From an uncultured Collinsella sp. (GTDB lineage Bacteria; Actinomycetota; Coriobacteriia; Coriobacteriales; Coriobacteriaceae): a stretch of 34,730 nt of DNA. Shown in pieces: positions 32,376 through 34,730 of this stretch (its first letter is position 1; each line of letters begins with the position of its first letter). The position numbers and the translations under genes were made by a program. The notes under the pieces were generated by a model. The model did no database searches and had not been told where the DNA came from. It saw only the letters and a program-made list of their open reading frames with translations. The DNA is taken from the NCBI GenBank assembly GCA_934675795.1, contig CAKURW010000018.1:1-34730 (forward strand), written 5' to 3'.

Positions 32376-34510
32376 GCGACACCCCCCTCACCGTCACCGG
32401 TGTAAGCGATGTGCTGCAACAGCGCCACGATGTCCTCGCCGTCGACGGGCTCCACCGCAATCTGTTTTGCGCTCAGGCGCTCGCGGATAATGGGCAGATC
32501 GCACGCCTTTGCCTGGCGCATAAGCAGGTAGAGCACGTCGCCGTCGACCAAGCCAGCCGCGTCGCTCTCGCGGATTGCCGACCCAATTACGCCCACCAGC
32601 TCGCCGACAGGCTCCATGCCCGGTACCACGCGCAGGAGCAAAAAACTCCCCATCTTGCTATCTGCCAGCGCCTGCTCCGCCGCGAGCTCTTGGCCAAAGG
32701 CAGCCTGCTTGAGCACGCAAGTGCCGTCAACGCAGCGTTTATCCTGCGCCACCGCCTCATAGTCAAAGGCACGGCCCAGCGCGCTTTCGACCAACCCGCA
32801 CAAGATGCGGAACAGGTTTTGATAATAGAGGGTCATTTGGTTTTCGGCCGCACTACGCACAAAGATCAACACAGCGGGTGCCCCGTCGCGCTCGATCGTG
32901 TATCCAAACATGGGAAGCCCCGGCGTCAGCTCGCGGTTCACCCACAGGTTCGAGTGACCCCCGTCGCCCAAAAGAGGTGCAAGCTGCTCAAGCGTGAGCG
33001 AGCGTGCGGCATCTTCGGCAATCGCGGGACTTGCTGCCACCAGGCGTGCAAATGCCCCGCCCGAAACATGGTAGATCGCCACCGAATCGTTCTCGAGGAT
33101 CTCGCCCAGAAGCTCGCAGCACTTGCGATAGATGTCGCGAGGGTTGAGCACATCGAGCTCCTGCGTCACGGCAAAGATTTTGCCAAAGCTGTCGTGGCGA
33201 CCCACGATCTGGCGCCTGTACGCGCGCTTGTCCTCGATCGCGTCGTGGTAGAGCTGCGTAAGGAACGTATTGCGGTTGCGCACGAGCTCGTTTTGATCGC
33301 GCTCCGCCCTAATGGCTTCGCTGTTGCGCAGCTGCACATAGCCGCACACGGCACCCACCACAAAGTACGCAATAAACGGCAGCCAGTTGGACGGCTCGTA
33401 GAACAGGCCCTGGAAGGTATAGCCGTACTGAGTAAAGTAGCTCGCGGCCAAACCCACCGACGCCAGCAGCGCCGCAACCAGGCCAAAATCCAAGCCATAC
33501 AGCGTGCCGATCAACACCACGTAGAGCAGGCGATAATCGAGCACGTTGAGCTGGGCCGATTGTGAGAACAGATGCTCCAGCACCTCGAACAGAACCCAAG
33601 CAACGCCCGTCTCCAGGCATTTGATGGGCAGCGAGCGCATCTGGATGCGGTCGATGGCGGCACGCAAGGGGTTGACCTTCTTCGCGCGACCGGCATCCCA
33701 ACGCGCCTGAATGGTCGAAAGATCGCGCATCAGGTCGTAGCGCTGAAACCAACCATAACGAACGCGAACGATGTCGCTGACGGGCATGGCGTAGCCGGCA
33801 GAATCGCCATAGGCAACCGAGAGCCCTAGGAACAGCGCCTTGAGAGCCTCGCCCACCTCACCCGCCGTGTGATGGAAGGTATCGGCTACGTCGAGCGTCT
33901 CAAAGTTACCATCCCAGCTATCGAAGATACGGCGTACCAGCACCGCAAGCTCCTCGGCACACAGCAGGGGAAACGCCGCATCCTGCGCGCCCTGCAGAGC
34001 GACCGATCCAGTTGAGCACGCGTCGAACAACGGCACCAAAAACGGGTCCTCCAGCGCGGCAGACGCGGTATACAGGAACGGCACGCGCAGAATCTTGGTC
34101 TGAACGCCCTCGCGAGCAGCGTAGTAGCGGCACAGGTCGTTGGCTGCGTGCGCGATAATGCCCTTGCCCGTTCGCCCCGCGGCATCGGCGGCGCCCTCGG
34201 CACCCGCGGGCCCCGCTACATACAGCAGTTGGACCCGGCGACCCGCGCACGCACGAAAGACCGAGCGCAGCGTCTCGATATCGCCCACGGTATCGGTATG
34301 CGGGGTAAGGTAATTGGATAGGTAGACCACGCGGTCGAACTCGTAGGCCTGATCCAGGTGTTGCAGAAGCTCTTTCCACGAGGCATGGGGCGATGACTCG
34401 TCGCGGCGCGCTTCCGCGGCAGCGACGACCTGGACATGGTCCCCGGGGAACGCCTTGGCACAAAAGTCATCGTCAACATATGCGGTGTTGCCAACAACCA
34501 GCACCTCCAT
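32372..34510 (-). CDS. pelD: PelD c-di-GMP receptor with N-terminal SDR-like domain
   Basis: Inner-membrane scaffold that binds c-di-GMP and activates Pel synthesis. From the start at 34510 (MEVLVVGNT, GGGGGGAG 6 nt upstream) residues 1 to about 270 resemble an extended short-chain dehydrogenase/epimerase with a degraded glycine-rich motif and no YxxxK pair (Lys and Ala sit at those places). Hydrophobic segments lie between about 300 and 395, then a helical linker, a GAF-like domain (about 445-600) and a degenerate GGDEF-like domain. There the signature is DGDVL (656-660) instead of GGDEF, but the inhibitory-site motif RESD (R647 to D650) is intact 5 residues before it. First gene of the pel operon. 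A 13-codon longer frame starts at a TTG and is unlikely. Confidence 0.9.
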   Translation of the reverse strand: MEVLVVGNTAYVDDDFCAKAFPGDHVQVVAAAEARRDESSPHASWKELLQHLDQAYEFDRVVYLSNYLTPHTDTVGDIETLRSVFRACAGRRVQLLYVAGPAGAEGAADAAGRTGKGIIAHAANDLCRYYAAREGVQTKILRVPFLYTASAALEDPFLVPLFDACSTGSVALQGAQDAAFPLLCAEELAVLVRRIFDSWDGNFETLDVADTFHHTAGEVGEALKALFLGLSVAYGDSAGYAMPVSDIVRVRYGWFQRYDLMRDLSTIQARWDAGRAKKVNPLRAAIDRIQMRSLPIKCLETGVAWVLFEVLEHLFSQSAQLNVLDYRLLYVVLIGTLYGLDFGLVAALLASVGLAASYFTQYGYTFQGLFYEPSNWLPFIAYFVVGAVCGYVQLRNSEAIRAERDQNELVRNRNTFLTQLYHDAIEDKRAYRRQIVGRHDSFGKIFAVTQELDVLNPRDIYRKCCELLGEILENDSVAIYHVSGGAFARLVAASPAIAEDAARSLTLEQLAPLLGDGGHSNLWVNRELTPGLPMFGYTIERDGAPAVLIFVRSAAENQMTLYYQNLFRILCGLVESALGRAFDYEAVAQDKRCVDGTCVLKQAAFGQELAAEQALADSKMGSFLLLRVVPGMEPVGELVGVIGSAIRESDAAGLVDGDVLYLLMRQAKACDLPIIRERLSAKQIAVEPVDGEDIVALLQHIAYTGDGEGGVA

Positions 34511-34553
34511 GGCGCACTCCCCCCTAAAATCCACTTTAGACATAGTCAAACAT

Positions 34554-34572
34554 GCGTATTTTACGCTGTCAA
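34554..34572 (-). promoter_or_regulatory. Candidate -35 box and palindrome upstream of pelD
   Basis: On the minus strand a perfect TTGACA (34567-34572) is followed directly by GCGTAAAATACGC (34554-34566), a 13-bp palindrome. No convincing -10 lies at the right spacing, so this may be an activator- or repressor-controlled promoter. Confidence 0.4.
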
Positions 34573-34620
34573 CGCGAGCTAGAGCGCCTTTAAGGCCGTT
34601 TTAAGAACTTTTTTAAAGGA

Positions 34621-34681
34621 TGTGGGGACATCGAGAGCTAGATAGTGAATCCTATCTGTGGCAGATAAAGTGGCCCCCACA
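34621..34681 (-). other. Structured element with two exclusive hairpins upstream of pelD
   Basis: An outer 7-bp stem (TGTGGGG at 34621-34627 with CCCCACA at 34675-34681) encloses two short perfect stems: AGATAG/CTATCT (34640-34657) and TATCTG/CAGATA (34653-34667). They share bases 34653-34657, so only one can form. It lies about 110 bp upstream of pelD, at the edge of the window. A 30-codon frame ending in TAG near 34637 on the minus strand is open to the window end and could instead be the tail of an upstream gene. Confidence 0.4.
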
Positions 34682-34730
34682 CTCCACCAGCTGCGACATT
34701 TTCAATAATGCCTCTTGCATAGGAATACAG

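Noticed and set aside
1..34730. CRISPR array, prophage, integrase or complete insertion sequence
   Set aside because: No regularly spaced direct repeats, no transposase or integrase frame and no phage genes were found in either strand.
34512..34730. c-di-GMP riboswitch before pelD
   Set aside because: I could not find the conserved GEMM-type core motifs; the hairpins present do not match a class I know.

Overview
The window (34.7 kb) reads as chromosomal DNA of a high-GC Gram-positive gut actinobacterium. Gene content and style (Coriobacteriia-type housekeeping operons, a sucrose PTS operon under a LacI-type regulator, a Gram-positive Pel cluster) best fit Collinsella or a close relative; this is inference from gene content, not from a database match. 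Nearly everything is on the minus strand; only two genes, a small lipoprotein and a ModE-like regulator, are on the plus strand.

Region 1 (1-12 kb, minus strand): one long gene train reads rimP-nusA-infB-rbfA-nrnA-truB-ribF-dnaG-rpoD and ends at a hairpin terminator; a separately promoted tRNA-Asn follows. The genes abut or overlap by 4-8 bp, so the ribosome-maturation/initiation operon runs straight into the primase and principal sigma factor genes. The train starts from a good sigma70-type promoter followed by a terminator-like hairpin just before the rimP ribosome binding site. NusA carries an unusual Cys/His tail.

Region 2 (12-17.5 kb): a plus-strand lipoprotein gene converges on leuS across a bidirectional terminator. 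leuS is preceded by a very long, nearly perfect hairpin. Upstream of that is guaB, whose promoter overlaps the promoter of a divergent ModE-like regulator.

Region 3 (17.5-23.2 kb): a Cys/Met-type PLP-fold protein that has lost its catalytic lysine, then a sucrose module: scrB (sucrose-6-phosphate hydrolase), scrA (PTS EIIBC) and scrR (LacI family), with three matching operators.

Region 4 (23.4-34.5 kb): an eight-gene minus-strand operon with translational overlaps: pelD-pelE-pelA(deacetylase type)-pelF-pelG, then a CotH-kinase lipoprotein, a VTC-type polyphosphate polymerase domain protein and a DUF4956 membrane protein. PelD joins a degenerate SDR-like domain to membrane segments, a GAF-like region and a degenerate GGDEF-like domain that keeps an RxxD c-di-GMP site. 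The Pel genes should make and export a cationic, partly deacetylated GalNAc-rich exopolysaccharide under c-di-GMP control. The three extra genes at the 3' end are the best candidate for something not well described.

Intergenic regions hold several structured repeats: a 56-bp palindrome with a partial second copy near rpoD, and a 56-bp element present after both guaB and the DUF4956 gene. I saw no CRISPR array, rRNA, integrase or complete insertion sequence.
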